Below the pieces are notes generated by a model. The model did no database searches and was not told the DNA's origin. It saw nothing but the letters and a program-made list of their open reading frames with translations. From contig FMBT01000289.1 of assembly GCA_900095095.1 (NCBI GenBank), forward strand, positions 248,001 to 312,000: a stretch of DNA of 64,000 bases. The letters are read 5' to 3'. This DNA comes from Fragilariopsis cylindrus CCMP1102 (lineage: Eukaryota > Bacillariophyta > Bacillariophyceae > Bacillariales > Bacillariaceae). Shown piece after piece: positions 8,377 to 18,109 of the stretch. Each line of letters begins with the position of its first letter. The stretch's first letter is position 1. A program made the translations under genes and the position numbers.

Positions 8377-9957
8377 CTAGATACTAGCAGAAAATGATGC
8401 GTCAATTTGGATTAGTTTTTTCCCGTTCATGGCATAGATAGTAATTTGTCTTTCTCCATTTTGTTGTTCCCGAATGGCAAAATTTGCGAGACCGCCGTCG
8501 ATCTCTATTATACCGACAGGATTTCCAGTTTGGGAAAAAATCTCCAAGCCTTGTGAAGTTCCTGTCCAAATATTACCATATGCATCAACCTTTAAACCAT
8601 CCGGTACCGGACTGGCTACGGCGAATACAGTACGTTCGGTTAGTAATGGTTCTGAATTATTGATGTCTTCATCATCCCATAGAACACGATACCGATAGAT
8701 AGTACTAGGGTTGGTCGGAATTGGATTTCCATCACCTGGAAAATGTCCACTATCTGTAATGTAAATATATTCCTCGTTGGATGAAAAAGCAATACCATTA
8801 GGTCTGATAAATTGATCAGCCATTAAACGGTTCTTATTGGTCTTATAATCATATCGCCAGACCCAGTTACCTGATTTTGGTGGTGGACGGAAACCTTGTT
8901 CATATCCATACTGTGGATCCGTATACCAAATTGACCCATCACTTGCTTGTATGATATCATTTGGACTGTTGAAAGGTGTTTCCGTTGCTCCCCATGAAGT
9001 TGTTAGAAATTCGACATCGTCGTCGACTGATTTTCCAATTGATTTTGGATTAAAAATTGCAATCCCGCTTTTCTTTGTTTTTGTACCTTGCGCAAGAATC
9101 GCTACGTTGCCATCATCTAATAGAACAGCACCATTTGCCACGGGAATAATGTCTGAAAGTCCAAGATCAATAGTTTTCTTCGAGGTAAAGTTGTAGAAGG
9201 AAACCTGAACAGAAGGTTCCCCCTTACCAGAGTCGGTTGTTGAGTCGCTTTCATATAGACGATTCGATACGAATAGTATGCCATCGTCAAGAATGACTGG
9301 TCCTTCGTGAGCTAATTCATCTTCATATGTAGCAAGAGTAGTGAGTTTTAAGTCATCGAAAAAAACTTCCAACGTTGAAACGAAATCTGAAGATGACGAT
9401 GACGACTTCGTTGTCCTTAAGTTCGGGACCAAAACGTCATCAATTGCGTATACTTTACCACCATTGCAAATATCGAATGAATCGTCCATTGAAAACTTAG
9501 GTAGATCAGTTGTACGAGGATTTCCTTTTCCCTTCTGATAAACTGGTACGTTGTCGACGCATATGGTGCGCGTATTCTTCCCATTCATCATTTCAAGTAA
9601 AGTAGCACAACCGAACGTTGCATAATCAGAACTTAAATGGTATAGGAGAAGATCCAATGCTCTTTCTTTGTCACCACCGATCAGTAAATCCAAATCTATT
9701 TGATTAGCAAATGCATCATCAGTGGGTGCAAACCCTGTTTTGAATGCGAAATCATCAGGAAGATCCACGTCATTGATCAGATCACATAATGAAGTGAAAT
9801 TCTCATTGTTACATGCAAAGTCAAAAAATGACGTGCAGTTTTCTTCTGCTTCTTCTTCTTCTTCTTCTTTTCCTTCAATATTCTCGCATAGCACAAAATT
9901 GTTGTTATTGGAGACGATGCCAGCTGCCAATATAACAGCATAAAGAATGGTCTTCAT
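8377..9957 (-). CDS. Secreted fusion of a fasciclin (FAS1) domain and an SMP-30/gluconolactonase-type beta-propeller
   Basis: A 526-residue intronless gene. Residues 1-24 look like a signal peptide (MKTILYAVILAAGIV...), followed by an acidic Glu run. Residues ~43-180 form a FAS1 domain with the hallmark FAPTDDAF and closing strand YAIDDVLVPN. After a Ser linker, residues ~205-526 match the SGL/SMP-30 propeller. The four expected metal ligands are visible: Glu in HEGPVILDDG, Asn in SPNDIIQASDGSIWYTD, Asn in RPNGIAFSSN and Asp in PDGLKVDAYGNIW. SMP-30 relatives hydrolyse lactones or organophosphates with a divalent metal. FAS1 domains mediate adhesion in the extracellular matrix. The pair suggests a wall- or matrix-tethered lactonase. 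No membrane anchor is seen. Confidence 0.8.
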   Translation of the reverse strand: MKTILYAVILAAGIVSNNNNFVLCENIEGKEEEEEEAEENCTSFFDFACNNENFTSLCDLINDVDLPDDFAFKTGFAPTDDAFANQIDLDLLIGGDKERALDLLLYHLSSDYATFGCATLLEMMNGKNTRTICVDNVPVYQKGKGNPRTTDLPKFSMDDSFDICNGGKVYAIDDVLVPNLRTTKSSSSSSDFVSTLEVFFDDLKLTTLATYEDELAHEGPVILDDGILFVSNRLYESDSTTDSGKGEPSVQVSFYNFTSKKTIDLGLSDIIPVANGAVLLDDGNVAILAQGTKTKKSGIAIFNPKSIGKSVDDDVEFLTTSWGATETPFNSPNDIIQASDGSIWYTDPQYGYEQGFRPPPKSGNWVWRYDYKTNKNRLMADQFIRPNGIAFSSNEEYIYITDSGHFPGDGNPIPTNPSTIYRYRVLWDDEDINNSEPLLTERTVFAVASPVPDGLKVDAYGNIWTGTSQGLEIFSQTGNPVGIIEIDGGLANFAIREQQNGERQITIYAMNGKKLIQIDASFSASI

Positions 9958-10572
9958 TTTGATTGATTTACTCTACTAGTCGAACGCTCGTTTACTTCGT
10001 TTTTATTATTACTATTATTGCGTTTGCCTGCCTGCTTGCTTACGTAGACGAGATGAGATGAAAGAAACAGTAGCTAAAAATTATTTGTGTTGATAACAAG
10101 TGTGTATTAAAGTAGTGCTTTAAAAAAGATATTACCACTAATGTGCTATCTTGTCTACCGGCGGTAGCTGTAAAAGATTCTTTGTTGAGGTTTGTTTTAT
10201 GCCTTTTATTATGTGAAGATACTTTTAATCATCGGCTGGACCGAAGATTGATGAAAAAGTGAGGCATTTACCAAAGCGCAGCTGCCTTTAATTGTTTCGA
10301 ACAAAGAACTGTTCGACTAGACATAGTAGTCGCGCGGATGGTCTTTTTGACATCTTTGTACTTATGCTTCTTTTGCGATCCCTCTTTTATGCTTTTGTCT
10401 TTTTTTTTATATGCACATCATAATACTCCGAAGTTATTGCTCGTGTTCTCATTTTTGAACACTTCCTTTCTTTAAATACTCCTCTAACAACATTCAACTT
10501 ACTCACGACAACACAGCACAGCAATCGGCATTACATTTCATTTCATTACAATCAATCATCGTATTTACCATT
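9958..10572. other. Divergent promoter region
   Basis: This lies between the start of the FAS1-propeller gene (minus) and a SYLF gene (plus). It is AT-rich, with a CCTGCCTGCTTGCTT stretch near 10028 and ACACAGCACAGCA plus TTTCATTTCATT just before the SYLF start. No gene seen. Confidence 0.5.
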
Positions 10573-11040
10573 ATGGCGGAGTCATTTAACAATCAGGAAA
10601 CATGCAAGGCTTATTTTGAAAATGCGTATGGATATGTGATTTTTGAATTAATAACAAACAGTTGGAATTGCTTTGAAGGTGATGTTTGTATTTTAAACAA
10701 TGAAGATACAAATAACAATGACAATAAATACGGAAAGGTCGGAACGTCAAAAATGCTTCAGGCAAGCATTGGTCCACAATTGGGTGGACAAGTATATAAA
10801 ATGATAATATTTTTTGAAACAGAAAGAGACTATCAACATTTTATTTCAACAGATAATTTTGAGTTTGGTGTAGATGCAAAAGTTGTTGCATCAATATCAA
10901 ATACATTGCAATATATGAAAGGTATGGCAATATTTACATCCACTATTGGTGGATTAATGTATGAAGCTACACTTTCTGGACAAAAGTATAACTTTACACC
11001 GACTACCGGTAACATTAACGACGAAGATGAAGATCCATGA
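10573..11040 (+). CDS. Eroded copy of a SYLF (Ysc84/DUF500) lipid-binding protein
   Basis: 155 residues, closely similar to the 207-residue SYLF protein at 15193-15816 (minus). Shared blocks are FENAYGY, QASIGPQLGGQ, the FFETER stretch, DNFEFG, and LQYMKGMAIFTST through GGLMYEA. Two parts are lost. Around 10650-10680 the Gly-rich segment GIFVVGGAGG is gone. A 1-base insertion (AAACAGTT against AAAAGTT) followed by a ~19-base deletion gives a short wrong-frame stretch (NSWNCFE) before the frame is restored. About 36 residues (from ALTASAG through QHAFGL) are also missing in the middle. SYLF domains bind phosphoinositides and actin; this copy lacks much of the core and may be non-functional despite its intact frame. 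The stop falls in a 10-bp tandem repeat. Confidence 0.7.
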   Translation: MAESFNNQETCKAYFENAYGYVIFELITNSWNCFEGDVCILNNEDTNNNDNKYGKVGTSKMLQASIGPQLGGQVYKMIIFFETERDYQHFISTDNFEFGVDAKVVASISNTLQYMKGMAIFTSTIGGLMYEATLSGQKYNFTPTTGNINDEDEDP

Positions 11041-11073
11041 AGATCCATGACGATCCATGACGATCCATGACGA
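11031..11073 (+). repeat. 10-bp tandem repeat at the end of the eroded SYLF gene
   Basis: Four units of AGATCCATGA / CGATCCATGA run from 11031 to ~11070. The gene's TGA stop lies in the first unit. The full-length copy has no such array at the same place. Confidence 0.85.
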
Positions 11074-11593
11074 TAATAATACAATACACGACAATACAGG
11101 ATACGACACGACCTCGTACGTCAATCCCAGCGGCATAGACGTGCTTCTGTTACTTATCTATTTAATGGGAGTCGATTCTACAAAAGACAGATGTTATTTT
11201 TTTGATGTGAAAAACATGCCAAACATACCCATTGATAATGGATCCTCTTCTAAGGCTCTGATAATTAAACTGACTAGACACTTAGTTATAATGCAACAAT
11301 GATCGACACTTCTGTATCATTACTTCATCTACACTCTTCTGTACTATTATTACTTTATCTAAAATTCAATTCGTTTATTTGATTCGATTCGAAATCCTCC
11401 TCTCTTATATGCACCTCTTGTGACGATTTGAAAATTTGCCTGCCATATATCCCTATACAAGATGACTAAATTATACCACACTTTTTCCTATCTACAGTAT
11501 TAACTGGGTTAAGAGGAATTAGCGCTAAAATCCGCGCCACCTCAAGGCAATATCTTATAAAGATAATCTACAAAGTTGGCAGGACATTATTTC
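11074..11593. other. Intergenic with a duplicated SYLF 3' flank
   Basis: Bases 11073-11128 (AATACAATACACGACAA ... ACGACACGACCT ... GTCAATCC) match the reverse complement of 15084-15134 downstream of the other SYLF gene. The duplication therefore extends beyond the coding part. Nothing else is recognised up to 11593. Confidence 0.6.
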
Positions 11594-12154
11594 TTAAACT
11601 AATGACGCCGTCTCCTCTACAACCACTACCCGTTGCAACATTCCCATGTCATCAAAGTACAATCTCTCGACTTTATTGCGAGGCTTTTCTGGGTCGATTG
11701 AAGACCATCGTTGCAACTTACCGTCTACTGCTCGCCAGGACTTGACAAAAGGATACTGAACGACAGCAGGCTGACTTGAAACACAGGTAGGCTCCGCCAT
11801 TAGTTCATGCTGCAGGCCCTCATGTTCCGCAAAGAAAGCAGTGAGGCCAGGGCGATAAATCTTTTCTCCGATGAGGCCATATATATCTGCATTCGGAGCA
11901 CACATCTCAAACAACGGTTCTAAATCATTCTCATCTCCACTCCTACCAGCTGCATTCTTGTAAGAAAGAAAGTCGTTTGCTTTTCGGGAAAGAGCCTCGA
12001 CCGTCAAAGGTAAGCTACTAGTAGGCCCAACATCCTTCGACGACACAAATAGACGCACAGCAGAGCTTCGTCGCAGTACCAGAGGTAAATAGCTTTTGGG
12101 CGATAGGGCGCATGCCCACGGTATAGCGCCGACCGCCATTACTAGGTATCGCAT
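11594..12154 (-). CDS. Predicted organelle-targeted NTF2/SnoaL-like protein
   Basis: 186 residues, intronless. The N terminus MRYLVMAVGAIPWACA|LSPKS reads as a signal peptide followed by a Ser/Arg-rich transit-like stretch (LRRSSAVRLFVSSK). This is the bipartite layout of diatom plastid proteins, although the usual Phe after the cleavage site is Leu here. Residues ~55-180 fit an NTF2-like alpha+beta cone: an N-terminal helix (EALSRKANDFLSY), then LEPLFEMCAPNADIYGL, then strands ending in VERLYFDDMGMLQRVVVVEE, where the Asp-x-Gly turn is typical of SnoaL-type proteins. No catalytic residues can be assigned. Base composition is less AT-rich than neighbouring genes. Confidence 0.55.
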   Translation of the reverse strand: MRYLVMAVGAIPWACALSPKSYLPLVLRRSSAVRLFVSSKDVGPTSSLPLTVEALSRKANDFLSYKNAAGRSGDENDLEPLFEMCAPNADIYGLIGEKIYRPGLTAFFAEHEGLQHELMAEPTCVSSQPAVVQYPFVKSWRAVDGKLQRWSSIDPEKPRNKVERLYFDDMGMLQRVVVVEETASLV

Positions 12155-12745
12155 GTTGATCTTTTCACTTGTGGTTGAATTTTGTATTAAAACGGATCGA
12201 TATCAATGGAGGTACAGTCTGTCGAATGAATTCTCATTTTGTCATGTTGATATGTTGTGAATGATTTTTGTTATTGCACATAAAAAAATCTTGAGAAGAT
12301 TTTCTCCTCGTCGCGATGGAATTCTTACTTTCAATAACTCGCCGGTACTCTCCTTCCCCCTACATAACACCAAAGCATTTAATCTATTTCCCCTTTTTAT
12401 TATCCCCCTTTTGCTATCACGTGCTTTTTCTTTTCTCTTTCTCTATTTCAGAGCCATCGACTATCTCTGCGCGATTACGTCACGACGACCGAATATTGTT
12501 TGAAAAAAATAGAAAAATACACAGCCACACGATCGTACGTGAAAGAAAAAAGATATGTTATCGGAGAAGTCAAGGAACGACACAGCCAAAACATATGATG
12601 GGCTAGTAAGTTACTGTACTTCTTTCTTATAACGGTATTTTGGTCGAACAAGAGAGTTATAAGAAATCAATCACGACAAAAGAGAGATTCGAATACAAAC
12701 AGACAAACAGAACAGATCAAAAAAGAACAAAAACAAAAAAATACT
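12155..12745. other. Divergent promoter region
   Basis: Between the NTF2-like gene (minus) and the alanine aminotransferase (plus). It contains a pyrimidine-rich stretch (12350-12450) and purine-rich DNA just before the aminotransferase ATG. Short frames here lack coding character. Confidence 0.5.
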
Positions 12746-13878
12746 ATGATGTTGTTATCATCGGCTTCTTCTTCGTCGTCGTCGGTATCGGCATCATCGG
12801 CATCGCCATCGGCATCGGCATCATCGGCATCGGCAGCTTCTTCGTCGTTGTCAAAGTCAAAGAAGATTATTATCGGTCTTTTGTTATCATGCGTATTGTT
12901 TGGATCACTATCGGTTGTTGAATCATCAACATCACCCATCACAATTAATAACAAAAAACGATTAACAGAAGAAACAATGAATAAAAATTTACGGAATATG
13001 GAATATGCTGTACGTGGTACAGTCGTGATTGCTGCGGATCGTATTAATGATGAATTAAAAGCAGAGCAAAGTATGGGGGCAGAAAGTAAATATAAATTTC
13101 AAAAAATTATATATACCAATATTGGTAATCCACAATCAGTTGGACAACAACCATTAACATGGCCAAGACAGGTATTAGCATTAATTGATTTACCTGATGA
13201 GGAAGGTATAAATCATCCAAACATACAAAATATTTTCCCGTCGGATGCAATTGCAAGAGCCAGAACAATTAAGATAGGATTGGGGGGGAATGGTAGTGGT
13301 GCCTATTCACATTCCAAAGGAATTAAAATGTTTCGGGAAGATGTCTGTACATTTTTACAAAACAGAGATGGCATTGATGTTCCAACGGATGTTGAAAATA
13401 TATTTTTATCCAATGGTGCAAGTGCTGCAATATTTAATTTATTAACATCATTAATTGCGGACAATAAATGGTACGTTTCATAAGCACAACACAATATACT
13501 TTCTTCCATCGGCGTTTAAAGCGAGGCTTTGGGGTGAACGACACGACTTGAGGAGCAGCGACGACGACGACAACTTGAGTTTTTAGCTTTTGGTTTGCGT
13601 CCCCTTCATCGCCGTTGCGTTTCAGTCTGGGGGGGGGGGGGGGGGGGGGGTTCGTGGTTAGCTAGCGCCGGAAAAAAGGAAACTCAGATCGGTGGAATAG
13701 TTCCATCCATCCATCGGCCATAGTGGATTAGATCTGGAGCTGCTCTGGCTTGTTCTGTTCTGTTCTGGTCGACTTGAGGAAATGACTAGCAGGAGCAGGC
13801 AGCACCAATAAGCGGAACTTGTTCTATTTTTCGAAGATTTTCGTCTTCTGATGATGATGACTGGATTCATATGTTGCA

Positions 13879-13912
<34 letters not shown>

Positions 13913-14978
13913 ATTCGTATCCTATATCGTAAACTAATAATTTGCCTGCTTCGCTTCGCTTCTCCTTTTTTCTCTGTTCTCAATCAATATCAATTCCAAT
14001 ATCAATATCAATGATAACAGCGGTATTATGATACCAATACCACAATATCCAATATATAGTGCATCAGTAGAACAATTAGGTGGTCAGAAGGTTGGTTATT
14101 ATTTAGATGAAAAAAATAAATGGAATTTAAGTATTGATGAATTAGAACGATCCTTAAAGGAAGCTTTAGAGAATGGCACTAATGTGGTTGCATTTGTATT
14201 AATTAATCCAGGAAATCCAACTGGTGCTGTACTAACAAAACAAACAGTACAAGATGTTGTGAAATTTTGTTCCAAACATAATTTAGTATTGTTGGCAGAT
14301 GAAGTATATCAAGAAAATGTATACAACGAACAAGATAAATTTTATTCTTGTAAACGCGCTGCATATGATTGTGGTTTATTAGAAACCAATAGTATCGAAT
14401 TAGCATCATTTCATTCAACATCCAAAGGTGTATTTGGTGAATGTGGTCGTCGTGGTGGATATATGGAATTAACAGGATTTGATGAAAATATCAAAAATCA
14501 ATTATATAAATTAGCATCAGCATCACTTTGTAGTACAGTGAATGGTCAATGTATGACATCATTAATGTGTCGTGGTCCATCGCCAGATGATGTTAGTTAC
14601 GAAAGTCATGAAAAAGAAAAATTAGATATTTTCAATAGTTTAAAGAAACGTTCGAAAATTGTGAATGATGGTTTAAATTCGATTGATGGGTTTTCATGTC
14701 AACCAGCACAGGGTGCAATGTATTGTTTTCCATCTATCGATAATATGCCAATGAAAGCTATTAATGAAGCTGCAGAACAAAATATTACACCTGATACATT
14801 ATATGCATTGAGTTTATTAGAAAGAACCGGTATATGTGTTGTACCTGCATCTGGATTTGGACAACGTCCCGGAAGATATGGATTCCGTACAACTTTCTTA
14901 CCATCAGAAGATGATATGGCATATTCAGTTAATGCAATGAAAGATCATCATAAAGAATTTTGTCAAAAATATGCATAA
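12746..14978 (+). CDS. Alanine aminotransferase (two exons)
   Basis: CDS join(12746..13470,14021..14978), 560 residues. The intron (550 bp) starts GTACGT and ends ATAACAG; the junction restores Cys-Gly-Ile-Met before PIPQYPIYSA. Class I PLP-dependent transferase converting alanine + 2-oxoglutarate to pyruvate + glutamate. Landmarks: NMEYAVRG at the start of the fold, NIGNPQSVGQ, LSNGASAAI, PIPQYP, VLINPGNPTGAVL, LLADEVYQENVY (Asp and Tyr contacting PLP), and SFHSTSKGVFGECGRRGGY holding the Schiff-base Lys. The C-terminal part GICVVPASGFGQ and YGFRTTFL is also intact. Upstream of the fold is a Ser/Ala-rich stretch and a hydrophobic segment (IIIGLLLSCVLFGSLSVV), so the protein may be membrane-anchored or organelle-targeted. 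A later start at the NMEYAVRG block would give a soluble form. The intron holds a 22-base G run and a (CT)n run. Confidence 0.9.
13629..13650 (+). repeat. 22-base poly-G tract in the aminotransferase intron
   Basis: An uninterrupted run of 22 G on the transcribed sense strand inside the 550-bp intron. It could form a G-quadruplex in DNA or pre-mRNA. Homopolymer length may be affected by assembly error. Confidence 0.8.
13881..13911 (+). repeat. (CT)n microsatellite in the aminotransferase intron
   Basis: About 15 CT units ~110 bp before the 3' splice site. They may serve as an enlarged polypyrimidine tract. A similar CT run sits in the intron of the FAD oxidoreductase (22205-22232). Confidence 0.85.
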
Positions 14979-15192
14979 ATTAACAATTATAAAAATAGAA
15001 AGTGAAATGAACTGAATATCAATGCCTTGCGATGATTGATGGTTAAAAATAATGAAATAAATCTAAAAAGCTATCTTGAATATGGATTGACTTATATAAG
15101 GTCGTGTCGTTGTCGTGTATTGTATTGTTAACGTGGAATATGTAGTAGGAAGAGTGAGGATATAGATGGACACAATAAAAGGACTGTTTCAT

Positions 15193-15816
15193 TTATTCAG
15201 TCTGGCATGATTGATTCATTCCTTCTAATTTCGGTTCTTTATCTTCCTTTTCGTCGCCGTTGGTGTTAGTTGGTGTAAAGTTATACTTTTGTCCAGAAAG
15301 TGAAGCTTCATACATCAATCCACCAACAGTTGATGTAAATATTGCCATACCTTTCATATACTGTAATGTATTTAGTCCAAAGGCATGTTGATGGTTCGTA
15401 CCAGCTATACCAGCTCCTATAGAAAGATTATTATCAATTGTTGATACTGCAGCACCAGCAGATGCTGTTAATGCAACAGCATTTGCATCAGCACCAAATT
15501 CAAAATTATCAGTGGAAATAAAATGCTTATATTCTCTTTCTGTTTCAAAAAATATTATCATTTTATACATTTGTCCACCCAATTGTGGTCCAATACTTGC
15601 CTGAACCATTGTTGATGTTCCAACCTTCTTATATTTGATATCACGTTTACGTTCATCATCACCACCGACATCATTTGTATCAATACAAACATCCCCTACA
15701 CCTCCAGCACCACCAACCACAAAAATTCCAACTTTTGTGATTGATTCAAAAACTGCATATCCGTATGCATTCTCAAAATAAGGTCTGCATGTTTCTTGAT
15801 TCTTAAATGACTCCAT
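15193..15816 (-). CDS. SYLF-domain (Ysc84/DUF500) lipid-binding protein, full-length copy
   Basis: 207 residues. It contains the whole family core: FENAYGYAVFESITKVG, GIFVVGGAGGVGDVC, QASIGPQLGGQ, MIIFFETEREYKHF, DNFEFGADANAVALTASAGA and GMAIFTSTVGGLMYEASLSG. In yeast and animals the SYLF domain binds phosphoinositides and bundles actin at endocytic sites, usually with an SH3 or FYVE partner domain. Here it stands alone, as in bacterial and many algal versions, with a short charged tail. No signal peptide is seen. It faces the eroded copy at 10573-11040 in inverted orientation, with the NTF2-like and aminotransferase genes between. The start ATG (15816) aligns with that of the other copy. Confidence 0.85.
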   Translation of the reverse strand: MESFKNQETCRPYFENAYGYAVFESITKVGIFVVGGAGGVGDVCIDTNDVGGDDERKRDIKYKKVGTSTMVQASIGPQLGGQMYKMIIFFETEREYKHFISTDNFEFGADANAVALTASAGAAVSTIDNNLSIGAGIAGTNHQHAFGLNTLQYMKGMAIFTSTVGGLMYEASLSGQKYNFTPTNTNGDEKEDKEPKLEGMNQSCQTE

Positions 15817-16720
15817 GATAGATGATTTGTTATACGGGTGTTGTGCTGTTTGCTACTTTATCTGTTTATATCTTTTTTGTCGTGAGGAATATTGTTAGAG
15901 GAGTATTTAAAGAATGGAAGTTAGTCGTGTGTTTAAAAATGGCGGAGGAGAAATACTCAATTGTAATGGTCGAATGGTTAGATTATGATCTACTGTATTT
16001 CCTTTTATTACTGAATCACGGCCAGGTACAACTGTTCGGTTCTTAGTTCGCCGTTCACCGTGTATCACAAGAGTTCAATTTCTTCAACCTTCCTTGTTCT
16101 GAAAAAGGAACGAGCAGTTGTTGCATGTATTTCATAAAAAAAGAATGGTATCTTTACCAGGGCCATCATCCTATTCATTCGTACAGCCTGTACGACGTCA
16201 GTTAACATCTGCCAACATATGAACTCGTAGTATGACTTGTATACCACACCATCCGTAACTGAACGTTGCGTATTTTTTTAAGAACTGTTTATTATTTGAA
16301 TATCGCGCGTGTCAAGCGCAGTACTGTACTACTGTGCTGGAAACTCTAGTTGTACAGTATGATGCCGCGTGGTATTTTGTCATTTTTTTGAGTCATGGTA
16401 AATGTTGTTAGGCGTGATTTAAAATTTGACTGTGGTCCTCGCGTGTCGCGCACTAAGAGAGAGAGGCGTTTATGTTTTTGGGCACATAATTCCTCTTTTT
16501 CTCTTTTTACAAATTGAATTTCTCATTACTTTGTTGCCTCAAAAACCCAAGGAGTCATCTCATCTTGCTCAAACGTCGAAGACAACGAATCGACAACAAC
16601 GAATCGACAACAAACTCTTCTCTCGCCTCTCTCATCCACCATTAAAACGATCGAAAGAAACGATCTTTCCTTTAACATAGATAAAATAATATAATATAAT
16701 ATAATATAATATAATATATA
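15817..16720. other. Divergent upstream region
   Basis: Between the SYLF gene (minus) and the PHO88-like gene (plus). No gene seen. An (ATAAT)n array occupies ~16683-16720 and abuts the next ATG. Confidence 0.5.
16683..16720 (+). repeat. (ATAAT)n array immediately before a start codon
   Basis: About seven AT-rich 5-bp units end at the ATG of the PHO88-like gene at 16721, so they form the proximal 5' UTR or core promoter. Length changes would alter leader or TATA spacing. Confidence 0.8.
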
Positions 16721-18109
16721 ATGGCTGCTGGTACTATTGCCGCCCCTAATGCCGCAAAGGCAGGTGGTATTGGATTTAATAAAATGTTTGTGATGGTTCC
16801 TGTGATGCTTGCGGCACGTAAACTGGATGCAGAAGATCCCAAAATTGTACATTATTTACGTGTCGCATACGGGAGTATGCAAACAATTTGTGTCCTTGTT
16901 GTATTATACACATATTGGAAAGCATCCTCCAAAATTGATGGTACCAAAATTGTGTATGTACCTGCTGCTGCTACGGTACGTTTTTTGTGTTAAACTATAT
17001 CACTATTATACTATACTAGACGGAAGGGGAGAAGAAAAGATGTGTTTGCTGTCGTATTTCTACAGTATCGTTGTCGTATTGTACTTGTACAATCTCAATT
17101 TTTTTAAAATGAATTAATTCGCTCTGCTCTGCTCACACTTTCCGCCATTTATTTTTGCTCCTTGTTCACATCACACGACGATGACGACAACTTCAACACC
17201 AACCAAAAAACAAAATACACAACAACAACAACAACAACAACAAATTACTAAATATAGCCATTTGCAGCACCGGATGCCAAGAAAAAATATACACAAGTAG
17301 ATTATCAGGCACATGTATTTTCAACAGCACGTTCATTGTTGGGTTCCACATTATTTGGTGTAGCCATGACAGTTGGATTACATATCTATAAAGGTATGGC
17401 AATGGGTTTAGCGATACAAACTATTATGGGTCCATTAAATTTAATTGAAAATGCTGTAGTAAAAGCATTATTATTAGGGAATGGATTTCGTTTAGAGGAT
17501 AAAATCTTTGATGAAAAGGAAGTGGATGAATTAGTGGATGACGATGTGATTGTTCTTGAGTCTGGGAATGAAGTTGCAAAATCAGCATTAGCAATTGCTA
17601 TTAAGGTAAAAGGAACCAAGAAAAAACAATCACCAACGGATGCATTTGATGAATTATTATTAGATACATGGGATTTAGGTAATAAAGCAGATATTCCATC
17701 CTTTATGAAGAATATTAATAAAAAGAATTGTAATAATCGTACAAAAGAAAATGGATGGACACCACTGATGATTTTATCTGGATTAGATGCGGATGGTACG
17801 GTTGATGCCATTAAAAAAATTATTGAAGATCTTGGTGGTAATCCTGGTATTACTGATAAAGAAGGTTGGAATGCGTTGCATTGGTCTGCATTTCATGGTA
17901 GCGTGAAGGCTGCTAAAGAATTATATGAACAAGATGAATCATTATTAGGTACAAAAGATAATGATGGTAAATTACCAGTAGAGATGGCACACAATGAAGA
18001 CAATAAAGATGTTGCTATCTTCTTAGAGGAATGTACTGCATCATCAGAAGCTGCTGTTGTGACGCAGGATGGTGAAGAGGATAAGGACGGTATGCGTAAA
18101 CGGAAATAA
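16721..18109 (+). CDS. PHO88/SND3-like ER membrane protein fused to ankyrin repeats (two exons)
   Basis: CDS join(16721..16975,17258..18109), 368 residues. The 282-bp intron starts GTACGT, has a TACTAA-like branch site (about 17245-17251) and ends AATATAG; the junction gives ...AAAT|PFAAPDAKKKYTQ. The first ~170 residues match PHO88/SND3: MFVMVPVMLAARKLDAEDP, LRVAYGSMQTICVLVVLYTYW (membrane segment), VDYQAHVFSTARSLLG, a second hydrophobic segment with HIYKGMAMGL, and PLNLIENAVVKALLLG. Yeast Pho88 (Snd3) acts at the ER in SRP-independent targeting of membrane proteins. Fungal members end soon after this point. Here ~190 more residues follow, including two clear ankyrin units (NGWTPLMILSGLDADG..., EGWNALHWSAFHGSVKAAKELYE) and a partial third. 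Cytosolic ankyrin repeats suggest a client- or partner-binding arm. The C terminus is charged. Confidence 0.8.

Noticed and set aside
12667-12954. Acidic open frame on the minus strand over the aminotransferase start
   Set aside because: Mirror image of the Ser/Ala-rich leader codons; no domain and the plus strand is clearly coding.
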